64,000 nucleotides of DNA from Azadirachta indica (Eukaryota; Streptophyta; Magnoliopsida; Sapindales; Meliaceae): the NCBI GenBank assembly GCA_022749755.1, contig CM040448.1, positions 5,392,481 to 5,456,480 of the forward strand. The letters run 5' to 3'. The position numbers and the translations under genes are program-made. Below, in pieces: positions 36,397 through 47,230 of the stretch. Numbering within the stretch: position 1 is the stretch's first letter; each line of letters begins with the position of its first letter. Under the pieces are notes generated by a model. It worked only from the letters and a program-made list of their open reading frames with translations, did not search any database and was not told where the DNA came from.

Positions 36397-39008
36397 TAGA
36401 GGTAGTAAACGGGACTTGGCCTGACCCACAAAATTTAAGCCCAAGTAAGCTCACATGTCGGGCAAGTTCAAGGACGCACAACAATAGTGTCAAGCCCATG
36501 CTTGAGTTGGCCCACGGGTCCATTTGACTTGGTTTAAGTTTTGTAATTAAATCAAAAACCCAACATTAGGTACAATCAAACATAAGCATTAGAGGCCAAT
36601 AAATATTCTATGTTACCACTAGGCCACAAACACTTAGTTATAAAATTATATAAATAAATTATATTTAACGCTTACTTAAATATTTAATAAATGATTTTAA
36701 AATTATTATATTAATAAAAAATAATTTTATAATATCTAAATTATTATCATTAATAATATTCTAGCTATAATTTCACTTTTAACAATTATTTAAAAATAAT
36801 TTTAAATTATTATATTGATATAAAATAATTTTACAATTTAAATTATTTTAAATTATAAAATTGCTTTATATAATATAAAATTCTCCAAATGAAGAATATG
36901 CTGATCAAAATCTAAAATTTCACAAATCTAATACTAAAAGTTAATAAAATCATAAAATAAAAAATTCTGCACATAACATTAATAGTTATCCAAGTAATTT
37001 ATATTTGTAAAAAATATTATTATTTACAGTAGATAACAAGGGATTATGAGGAAAAGATAGAATGATGAGCGCAACTCATGACATTTTTAGATTTAAAATT
37101 TAAAAATTTATATAATAATTTAATTTTATAATGGTTTCTACTAAACTTAATATAAATTTTTAGAAAATATTAAATCTATTTATTTAAATACATATTTAAA
37201 GTATTTAACAAAAATCAGATTTTACAATTACAAATTTTTAATTTATTATTAAAAATATATATCAACAATTTTTAACTTTTTATCAAATCTCATAATATAA
37301 ATGAAATTTATTATATTTTTTAATAACAATAAATTAATTTTTCATACGTGAAATTACCATTTCACATATCATTAAAATAACATAATAAAATAAATATTTA
37401 ATTTTTCCACAAAATAATTAATAAAATAAAATAATTGATAACAATTATCGATTGATAAAAATCTTCAATTTAATAATCAGTATTTATTATTTATTAATCA
37501 CAAATAAGATATAGTAATTTAATATTATATCTAAAAAATTCAAGAAAAAAACAATAACTAATTACATTTAAATCATAATTTAAAGAAAAATTCTAAATAT
37601 TCAAATTGACATATAAAATGAGAAATATATAATATGATGTCAATCATACTTAGTAATTTGCATAAATATTATTTTATTAATAATCACAATTAGAATATAG
37701 TAATTTAATATTATTACAATGAATGAATGATTATAATCATATCAATACATAAATATTTTAAGGTAAAATTTCAAACTCAAAGCAAACTTAAAATTCAAAA
37801 TTAAATTTTAATTTAAAATTTAAAAATCAAACTCTGCTGGAATTTTTTGATTGTTGGATTAGGTTCTAGAGCACAAAATAAACACAAATTATAATTTTTT
37901 TTTAATTTAGTCAAGTAAGTCCTTCATAATTATTTACACATTTCCAATTTAATCAATTTTATAATTTTTTAAATTTATTTTCTTAAATAAAGAATTTTGC
38001 TAAAATAATAAAAAAAAATCAAATAATTTTTAATAATTAGAACAATAAGTTTTGATAAAAAATTTTATGAAAGAATTTTTTTCTTTTCAAATTTTGTTTC
38101 CTTATCTACCAAATAAAATATTTTCTACAAAATTATCAAAAAATAGAAAAACTCTAAGATTTATTTAGTATATTTTCTCTAACTTTATCAATTTTATTAA
38201 AAAGTAGATCATAATTTACTACCACACTTATTTAATTTTCTATTTATGTACAAATGAATTTCTATTAATTACTTTAAATATATAATCAAGTCAAGAAATT
38301 TAATTCTTTAAATGAGTTTTGTGATATTTAAGTTTTTGTCAATATAATCTTTATTTTTGAGAATTTTATATTATATCTATAATTCAAATTTAATTATCTA
38401 TATATGATATAAATTATTGACTTAATGTTCAACAATAACAATTATGTGTAAAATTAAATATATTTTTTAAAACTTTTTAAAATTAATTTTTTAAAAGAAT
38501 AATTGTATTTCTAATCAAATTTTAAAAATTATAATTTTATTAAAATTTAAAAATTATAATATTGAAATATAATTATTGTTCCTTCAAACAATTATAAAGG
38601 AAATAATTGTAATAAAATTATATTTAAATCATTGTCAAAGATAAAATTATGGTTAGATTTATAATTATTTTATATCAATAATAACAATTCAAAAATAATA
38701 TTTTTAACAATAAATTACATATGTATATTATGTTAAATATATTTTATTTACATATTTTAATAGGCAAGCATTTTTTGCCTGGTGATAAGGTTATTGTCTG
38801 CATTTTTTCAAGGTTTGGGTTCAAGTTGTGATAACTACAATCATTTTTTTTAAGCAAAAGTCAAAAGCTCATTCAACATAAGGTACCTTATTTAACATAA
38901 GGTCGGGTGAAAGTCAAAGTTCATTCAACATAAGGTCGGGCTCACGAGCGAAGCTTGGCACAGTGTTTTACTAATTACAATCCAAGCCTGGCCCATTTAC
39001 CACCTTTA
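36397..39008. mobile_element. Non-autonomous hAT element (2.6 kb)
   Basis: The terminal inverted repeats are TAGAGGTAGTAAACGGG on the left and, reverse complemented, TAAAGGTGGTAAATGGG on the right, with three mismatches in 17. They fit the typical plant hAT start TAGGGGTGGTAAA-GGG, and both subterminal parts are rich in GGGC/GGCCTG motifs as in other hAT elements. The flanks begin CACT on both sides (CACTTTGA / CACTGATC), consistent with a decayed 8 bp target duplication. The interior is very AT-rich without a transposase. It lies inside a copia gag gene, whose reading continues on both sides. Confidence 0.65.
38760..38840 (+). repeat. Possible SINE-like (tRNA-derived) fragment
   Basis: TGCCTGGTGATAAGGTTATT resembles a Pol III A box, and about 35 bases on GGTTTGGGTTCAAGTTGTG resembles a B box (GGTTCAANTC). 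No clear tail or target duplication was seen. Confidence 0.2.
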
Positions 39009-39016
39009 CACTGATC

Positions 39017-39125
39017 ATAGTCAATGGACACTATCATTATTCTTACCACTGAGTCTTCTACATCGAATAGCTGGTGTTTGTCATCTTGATAGGTATGGCA
39101 TTCGTTTGATTGGTGCTGCTGCCAT
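39017..39125 (-). pseudogene. Copia gag N-terminus, left part of the split gene
   Basis: ATG at 39125 (MAAAPIKRMPYL) followed, after a one-base shift, by KMTNTSYSM(stop)KTQW. This is the usual copia gag start 'L-G-NYS-WK-QM', with TAG in place of the tryptophan codon. It joins the piece at 36392-36049 once the hAT insertion is ignored. Confidence 0.6.
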
Positions 39126-39210
39126 GATATTGTATGACTATATTTTTTAAATAGCAGCTTGCATGTTTAGAAAACCAAAAAAAAAAAAAAAAAAGAAAAA
39201 AAGCCTTTTA

Positions 39211-39404
39211 TACTAGGCTATGTACACAACACAGAACCCTAAAAAATATTCTGTTGTTTTTTCTATTTTAGTCTAGTATTATAATGCAATCATCACCATA
39301 AAATATTTATACTAGGCTATGTACACAATACAGAACCCTAAAAACATTAGTTATTTTTCCAATTTTAGTCTAGTATTAGAATGCAATTATCACCATAGAA
39401 TATT
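39211..39404. repeat. 99-bp tandem duplication
   Basis: TACTAGGCTATGTACACAAC at 39211 recurs at 39310, and both copies continue with ACAGAACCCTAAAAA and ATTTTAGTCTAGTATTA-AATGCAAT-ATCACCATA. The copies differ at a modest number of bases. No coding signal. Confidence 0.85.
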
Positions 39405-40396
39405 GATCTAATTTCCTTCTTCTCACACTACTGATGATCTAAACAATAGTCGTTTTTGCTAGATACAGGTACAAGTCTTTTCTTGTTTTGTAGACCAAGA
39501 TTACATTCTCGTAAATGAGATTTTGTTTGGGCCAAATCTTGGGCTGCCATGTTTAGCCCATTTAATCCATGGAGATCACATTCTTCCACATTAATCAATA
39601 TATTTGTTTTAGTTAGTGATATACAATAAATATAAATTTAGGTATTACTCCACGTGTTTCAAGATGTTTGAAAAACCATGAACCAAAGTGACCATAAATT
39701 TGAGACGTGTAATTAATTCTGCAAAGAGTTAAAATTTAGCATAACTTTGGTCACTTAACCATATGTTATTGCATTTTAAAATGGATTATAAGTTGTTGGT
39801 TTTTTGCCAAGCAGTTACTATGATTGCTTGGTCTTTCATGTAAAAAATTATTTTCTCATTTTTGTTATTAGTTTTCCGCGTTCCTAATTGCTTTAAAGAT
39901 TAAAATAATTTTTCCTCAATTAACTTGAGGGTATACTCTCTGTTACTAAAGTGAAAAAAAATGTTGTGTTACAAGTGATATTTAAAAATACTTTTGGATA
40001 GATAATATTATTTATACAATAATTCGTAATATTTTCTCATGTACTTAGGAATTTTTAGAGTATACTAAGGAGTGTTGTTCACTTTTACTACAAGAAGAGG
40101 AGCTTTTACAACAAAAAAAATCAGTCACAAATATTATAGTTTTAGCCACAAAAAATGTTTTTATGGCTATCATGTAATCAAGTATTAGAAGCTACAATAA
40201 GTCTCATAACAAAAATTTTATTGTCATTTAAAAGAAGCACTTACTATTGATTTTGTAACCATTATTTAATTATCATAAATAAGTTCAAAAAATTGTATAT
40301 TTTTTTACCACCACCTTTTATTTATAAATATTTAGCCACAAAAAAAAAATTATATATCTATAATCATGTCCATTGCTCTAATTTCAATAATAGATA

Positions 40397-43300
40397 TGTT
40401 GTATATTTTATAAATATACAAATATTTCAAAATATATTTGGTAGTGTATAAAAGTTATAAATAAAATGGTATTATAAAGAGACATGTTTTAAATGAAAAG
40501 GTATATGTATGTTTATAAATAGAGGCTATATATTGACCATATATATATAAAAAATATATAAAAGAATATGTATAAAAGAAATGTCTTTCTTACCTTATTT
40601 TTAATCTCCCATCACTTTCAAATATTATTAAAGAATAATATTTAATTTTAGTGTTATTTAAGAGTTTTATACTTGAGAGTGTATCCTTATAGAACTAACA
40701 GCCATTGTATCTTGAAGGGAATACTGTCATAAAAATGTATTTGCACTGGGATATCGTTTCAGAAGGGCAGAAATTTTTATAAGGACAATGCATTTATGCA
40801 TTCCTCGACTATGAGTATATTATATTATTTGTTACATCATCAAGTTTATACTAAAAATTTTCAACAATCTTAAAGAAATTTTTTATGATCATGTACAGCA
40901 AAAGCCCTAGAAATTAACTTGGCATGGAAACATATTTTTTGTGGTTTGTTTTGGAAAAAATTAGTGGATAATGGACACTGAATTTATTCGAATGTGAGTC
41001 CTCTGTTCATTGTGGTTTAAGTGATCCAAATTCAGATGTTGTTAATAGAAAAGAAGGGAAACACTTTGACAAGCGTATTTCTATTATGAACCATAAGGTG
41101 CACGACTCTAACATTATAAATATTATGAATGCAAGATATATTCTTGAATTTGATGATTATGATGAATGTATATGTTTAATAAATCATAAGATAATTAGCG
41201 GATCGAAATCGAATTTAATTTAGTATTGTTTAATAAATTACCATATGTGATCTATCTTCGTTGTGGTGTGGAAACAAACGCGAAATTAAAGCAGTATGAT
41301 TTTAATGAGTCCAGTCTGTTGAAAATTTTATTGATTAGTCGGGTATGCTGAAAGGAAGAAGATGGTAAATTACGTTTGGGTCCACTTGTAAACTATCATT
41401 CATGTTAATATGTATTGATTTATTGTGTTTGTTGATATAATCTTTAGATATTTACAGATTTTACCTCAAAAGTTATTATCCAACCCTGAGAATTTATTAA
41501 ACAATACTAATATTACCCTAATGACTTATGGTAGTTTATAATATAGCCCAGAAAAATTTTTATTGATAATTTGTTAATTTAAGCATATTGGGCATAATAT
41601 TTTGTGTATTAATGTGAAGGTCTTATTACATATAATTCATTATAATGTTGGTGTAATTTTGAATTATATTTATTTGACCTTAATTTATTTTGCATGTTAG
41701 TTCTAAAGATTCTATATTAATTAAAATATGGGTTGATGAATTGGTTTCTAACATGAGTGACTTAAAAGAGACTATTGTTTATTACTTCTAATTAAATTAT
41801 GAGAGAAGCAATTATTATATAATATTTAGGTATATTAAATTAAGATTAGTCTCATTTTATTAAACAAAATATGTGTTATGGTAGCCTTTTATATTCAATA
41901 AAATTTGTATGAAATATGAGTTCATATGGTATGGGCATCATTGTTATATTTTTTGAGAAATTATAAACATTATAAACATGTTAATAGTTTTCAATAAGAC
42001 TATTGGATTGCCTATAAGATTATTGAATAAATATGTTAAAGACACCATTAGTGTATATGTGATGATCCTATACTATTAAAAAAGACAATAGTGAAAAATG
42101 ATATATTGATATTGAATTGCCTTTAGTAGAGATGAAATCTGTTGAAAAGTTTTCAACTAAAAAATATGTGTATTTGAATCTTTATATCTTTAGATAAAAA
42201 AAAAAGTCTTAAAAAGACATGAAGTAATCACTTAAGTGATACTATAAAAATTAATTTTGGCCAATTGGTTTGAGAAAAAACTACTAAAAAGAATTATAGT
42301 TTTTAAAAGCTGGGGGGGGGGGGGGGGGGGGGGGGGGTTGGGGGGGGGGGGGACTATGCCTAGAATAAAAGGCAAAAGTGATAGGAACCCCACTTATATG
42401 ATTGGAGATCCCATAAAGTAGGTTTATAGGGGTAATAACAAGTTGCTCGTTCTCTTGTTGTACTATCGATCTTATATCTAATTATATTAAATCACTTCCT
42501 ATTAGCAAGATAGTACTTAAAACTATAGTGATAAAGGATGAGCTTTTATACTCTTAATGACTCCATAACCCAAATATTGCATGGTGGTATGTTTAAACTA
42601 TAAGACATGCTTGATTGAGGGTTCACCTATATGAATGTGAAATTGGGTCGGTTTCTATGAGAGCTTAAGCAGCATCTCTAAAGCATTCATGAATTCCAAG
42701 CAGGCACAAGGTCATGAAAGTGCCAAACCGCTGAACAACACACATTGTGAGAGTTCAATGTGGATAACTAGTCTTTTTGACTTACACCAAAGGATTTTTG
42801 GTTCATAGAAACTATATGTTTCATCAAATTCCTGTAAGACACGATTAGTTGTCCAATGGCTGATTCATAGCCTGATAAGTACCAATACATATGCATTGAA
42901 TTCTAAATATTCTCTAATATATTGTATATATTTTAAAATAAAGGGGGATTGTTGTATATTTTATAAATACACAAATATTTCAAAATATATTTGGTAGTGT
43001 ATAGAAGTTATAAATGAAATGGTATTATAAAGTGACATGTCCCAAACGAAAAGGTACATGTATATTTATAAATAGAGGCTATATTTTGGCCATATATATA
43101 AAAGAATATATATAAAAGAAATGTCTTTCTTACCTTATTTTTAATCTTCCATCACTTCCAAATATTATTAGAGAATGATATTTAATTTTAGTGTTGTTCA
43201 AGGGTTCTATACTTGGGAGTGCACCCTGTAGAACTAATAACCATTGTATTTTTGAGGGAATACTGTCATGAAAACCTATTTGTGCCGAGACATCATCCTG

Positions 43301-43405
43301 AAGGGGAAGAAATTTCCTTAAGGACAATGCATTTATGCATGCCTTGGTTATGAGTATATTATGTTATTTGTTACATCATCAAGTTTATACTAAAAATCTC
43401 GAACA
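40397..43405 (+). mobile_element. Complete non-autonomous LTR retrotransposon
   Basis: The 5' LTR is 40397-40866 (470 bp) and the 3' LTR is 42950-43405 (456 bp), in direct orientation. LTRs begin TGTTGTATATTTTATAAATA and end CAACA (5') or GAACA (3'), matching the TG...CA rule with a TGTTG/CAACA inverted pair. The element is flanked by a perfect 5 bp target duplication AGATA (40392-40396 and 43406-43410). A polypurine tract AATAAAGGGGGA (42937-42948) lies immediately before the 3' LTR and sets the plus orientation. The roughly 2.1 kb interior has no gag or pol that I can recognise, and the usual primer-binding site is not evident after the 5' LTR, so it must have moved with proteins from another element. 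LTRs differ by numerous substitutions, so the insertion is not recent. Confidence 0.92.
42312..42352 (+). repeat. Long G-run (G26-TT-G13)
   Basis: Inside the LTR retrotransposon: 26 G, then TT, then 13 G. It could form a G-quadruplex. The exact length is doubtful because such homopolymers are hard to sequence and assemble. Confidence 0.8.
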
Positions 43406-43410
43406 AGATA

Positions 43411-46390
43411 TATATTCTATTTTTTATGAATACGGATGGATTTTATTTTCTTTATATATTAGACTTAATTAAAAAATTATTAATATCACATATAGACAAA
43501 ATAGAACATTTTGCTTTTAATAGATAAAGTTTCTTAAATTTCTCAATCACGTCTTCTATTATGAAAATTATAAAATTTGTTGCAAGTCAATTGCTCAAAT
43601 CTATATAACATAAATAGTCAACATTTAGAATTGATTAAAACTCTCACATCTTTTCATTTGTGAAAAAAAAAAAACCTTGATTGGGTGTCTCTTGTCAAAA
43701 TCACAAGAAAAAATTTGTATTTTAGTATTAGTTTTCACATAGTTGATTCTTTTGTCTTTGCATTCTAGTATTAGCCAACAACTAGCCAAAACTAAGCAAA
43801 AACAATTAATTGTAGCCAGTAACACCAAAGCAAAAACATGAATTTAAATAACAGCAATAGTTATATGATGAGAAGTGATTAAAATATACTGTACGCAGTA
43901 ATTATCTTTATACAACATGTTATTAAAATTTACAACAGTAAAATTAAACTCATCTTATTTCTTTCCAACTTGATTGGTATCTCGCACAAAAATTATTTCG
44001 TTAAGTATCCTTTAACTATTAAATCTTCAAAGTATGCCCAATTATGCACATAGTCTTTTAGTGTTAAAAATACCTACATGTGGACACGCTTTGAGTTAAT
44101 ATTAAAATATAAATATTTTTAAAAAGAAACATATATCAAAAAAATAATTATACATATTTCAAGCATATATTTTCACCAAAATTATACGGGTTCAACAATG
44201 TATAGTTTTTCAATTAAATAAATGACAAATGCTCCATTATATCAAAAAAGGACATAGTAAAATTATACTCTAAATGGCAAATCATAGCCATAATTCAGTT
44301 TCAAATATATTCTAATTAGATGACATGTACATCTTTGAGCATCCTTGTCTAAAAACATTCGAAAACTCAATTAATAATCCAACAATTTTCTTAAACAATG
44401 CTTTACAATAAAAGTTAACTGTTGCATTAAAATATGACTCTTAAGTCCCTACATGCTATGTTTTTCATATACAACCAATGTTGAAATATTAAATGCATCA
44501 CCATTAGTCTTTACACCTTTTAACACTTTGAGAAATACACCTTTATTTTTTTATTCATTTAAAAACAGTTAAGAGGTAAAATAAACTTAGTTAAAATACC
44601 ATTGTTGAAGATGTAAAGATTTTTCAATGCCTAATTGTTCTAAATTACACCAAGCTTTCAAATTATCTGTGGAATTTCCATAAATACTTAATAATGTCTA
44701 AAGTATATTGTCACAAATATTTTTCTTAATATACATAACACCAAGATTTTGATGAATAAAATTATGCTCCTAATATGGTAGTTCAAAGAAGATATTTTTT
44801 TTCTTCTAGTTAGTTCCATCATTTTCCTTGTCAATCTCACCTCTTTCTCTTTAAAAGATTTTTTTTTCTATATTTAGTAATCATGTTATCTAACTATTCC
44901 TTTATATTAGTTCCAAAAAGATACTCTATCTTTTCAAAATTTAAGATTCATTGGTGAAAACTAATAATGACCCATATAACAAAAATTTTCTCATACAAGA
45001 ACCAATGAGATTTAGTGATTATAGAACATTTGTTCTTATTATAAGACATGCTTTCTTACATTTAATACTTTAACAAAATAAATTATTATGTATAAGAAAG
45101 TTCTTAGTAATTTATAGTAACATATCACATGCAATTTAAACATTTAATTAGCTAATGTATAATAAGTTCACCTTTACATCATAATTCTTTCAAGTCATCT
45201 TTCAGAATTTGGAATAATACATCAATCTTATTACTTGCCCTTTAAGACCATATGAATCATTAACAAAATAAAGTTTGTTTTATATACATATCCATGGTGG
45301 CAAGTTGCAAGGTATTAGTACAATAAGCCATTTACTATGTGATACTAATATAATTCTAAATCAGTTAAAGTCATTCACTACATATCTAAGCCTAATATTC
45401 CAACTATTCTTAGCAAAAACTAAATTTCCCTTGTCCAATGTCTACTAAAGAGAAGAATTAGTACAAGAATTAATAGGATACCTTAATATACCATCATTAA
45501 TGCGCTCTTCTATATGTTATTTCATAAATAAAGTTATTTTTTATTACGTGAAGAATCTTTGCAATCTTGAAATAATTAGGGAATATGTTACGTGTTTAAT
45601 GGTTATCCTTCTATCTTAAGTATCATTAAGATTAACATCAAAATGTTTATATCTGAATTCTCACACATGTTACAACAATTAATTTTCTTATCCTTATTTC
45701 TAAGCAACATATAATTATTGAAATATATATCTCATACTTTGTATGTGAAACTTAAGTCAACAACAATTTTTTTAACCTCATAATATGAATTTAACAATTT
45801 TACATTATTGAAAAAAGCTTCTTTAAATAATCATAACAATATTGTACTTGATTTGTCTATTCAGTTAGATATCATTTTCAAATATAAAAGTCGAACAATA
45901 AATGATAATGTTGAGAACTTCTTACAATTTGTATATAAAGGTAATTATGCCTCTTGAAGCAATTTAAAAACACAATAGTTTTAGGATTTTTCCTTTACTA
46001 TGATGTGTTTTCATTATAATATTTTCACTATCTCTAAAATCCACACGGTATACCTACAAGCTTATATAACATTCCAACAATATCATCATTAAAGACTAAA
46101 TCGTGACTTGCGATATCATCATGACTTTTATGGATTTATAGTCATTCTCTTCATGCTCATTCTAGTCTCTGTATGTCTAAAAAAGACTATTCAATATTAT
46201 ATGTTCTCTTGCTACCTTATGCACATAAGAAAATATCGATTGCAACATTTTTTGTAATGACAATAAATCCTTGTGTTATCAACTTTGTTTGTAAAATCCA
46301 AAAACTTGTCAACTCTATCAATAAAGCAATCCTAGATCCTACATAATATATAGATCTAAGTTTTGTCCAATTCTACTTCCTTAAAAAAAA
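43411..46390 (-). pseudogene. CACTA TNP2-type transposase, whole but decayed
   Basis: Read 46390 to about 44000 on the minus strand, pieces appear in the right order for plant TNP2 proteins. They are: an N-terminal transposase-associated motif (RVDKFLDFTNKVDNTRIYCH then YKKCCNRYF, near 46.3 kb); KSSTILL-LFKEAFFNNVKL, LNSYYEVKKIVVDL and NNYMLLRNKDKKINCCNMC (near 45.8 kb); NDGILRYPINS and NIRLRYVVNDFN-F (about 45.5-45.4 kb); SHSKWLIVLIPCNLPPWICI (about 45.3 kb); ENFCYMGH (about 44.95 kb); and ELPYWEHNFIHQNLGVMYIK then NICDNIL-TLLSIYGNSTDNL (about 44.75-44.65 kb). Stops and frameshifts are frequent, so no product is made. Confidence 0.8.
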
Positions 46391-46399
46391 TTAAATATA

Positions 46400-47230
46400 A
46401 AAATCTTTTAATATTCTTTAAAAAATAACAAAATAAATTAAATATGTAATTACTTGTCTCCTTTTAACTTATCTTTCTTCTAATTTATAGGTGTGTTTCA
46501 TCTCATTTAAGAATGTATAAGTTTTACAAAATTAGTAGCTACATGTTTTTTTTTTTTTTAACTCATTGAAATTCCAATAGCATTTCCTATTTGTTCTCCA
46601 AATACACAATATAAATTTAAGGATATTTGCGTTATTCAAGTTATTTATCAAAAATAACAGGCCACATTTACGTATTATGTGCCTAAGAAACATTAGGAGT
46701 GGCCACAAAGTTTTATAAAAATTCTAAAACTTAAAATACCTAATACCCTATAGATTTATGCATTCTTAAACTATTTAAATAGGGATAATTCAAAAATGGT
46801 TAATGTTTCTGAAAGTCGTTACAAGATGACAATGAAAAAAATATTTTTATTAATAATTATTAAACAAATTTAAAGCTAAATGAATACAATAATAAATTAA
46901 AATCATATTTAAAATAGAAGAACAGTGATCACTAAATTTTGAAATTAAACTTAGGTGTCAATTCGTTAAAACGCTATTTTTAAAATTAAAATAACATTTA
47001 CCAACTAAATCATTTCTCTTATATAAATAAAGGCAATACCATCAATGTCAATACATCCAAAGCCATTAAAATAATAGTACATAATTTCTCAATAATTTTT
47101 ATAATAACATTTAAGGTTTATAATTTACTTGTAACAAAGATAATGACCAAAAACTGCAACAAAAGCAACGAGCATAATAAATCTACACATGTGAAGTCAA
47201 GTTTACAATTAGATAAAGAACATTACTTGA
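46400..47230. other. Intergenic, between CACTA remnant and duplicated segment
   Basis: AT-rich; no coding signal seen. It may be the 5' part of the CACTA element. Confidence 0.4.

Larger units (their letters stand above)
40088..46400 (-). mobile_element. CACTA (En/Spm) element with decayed TNP2, interrupted by an LTR retrotransposon
   Basis: The left terminus, ACTACAAGAAGAGG followed by CAACAAAAAAAATCAGTCAC and repeated 'AGCCACAAAAAA' motifs (40088-40170), resembles the CACTACAAGAAAA ends and subterminal repeats of plant CACTA elements. The TNP2 transposase remnant is oriented toward this end. The LTR retrotransposon at 40397-43405 inserted into its 3' part. The right terminus was not found; it may lie between 46.4 and 48.5 kb, partly within the duplicated segment. 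Confidence 0.6.
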
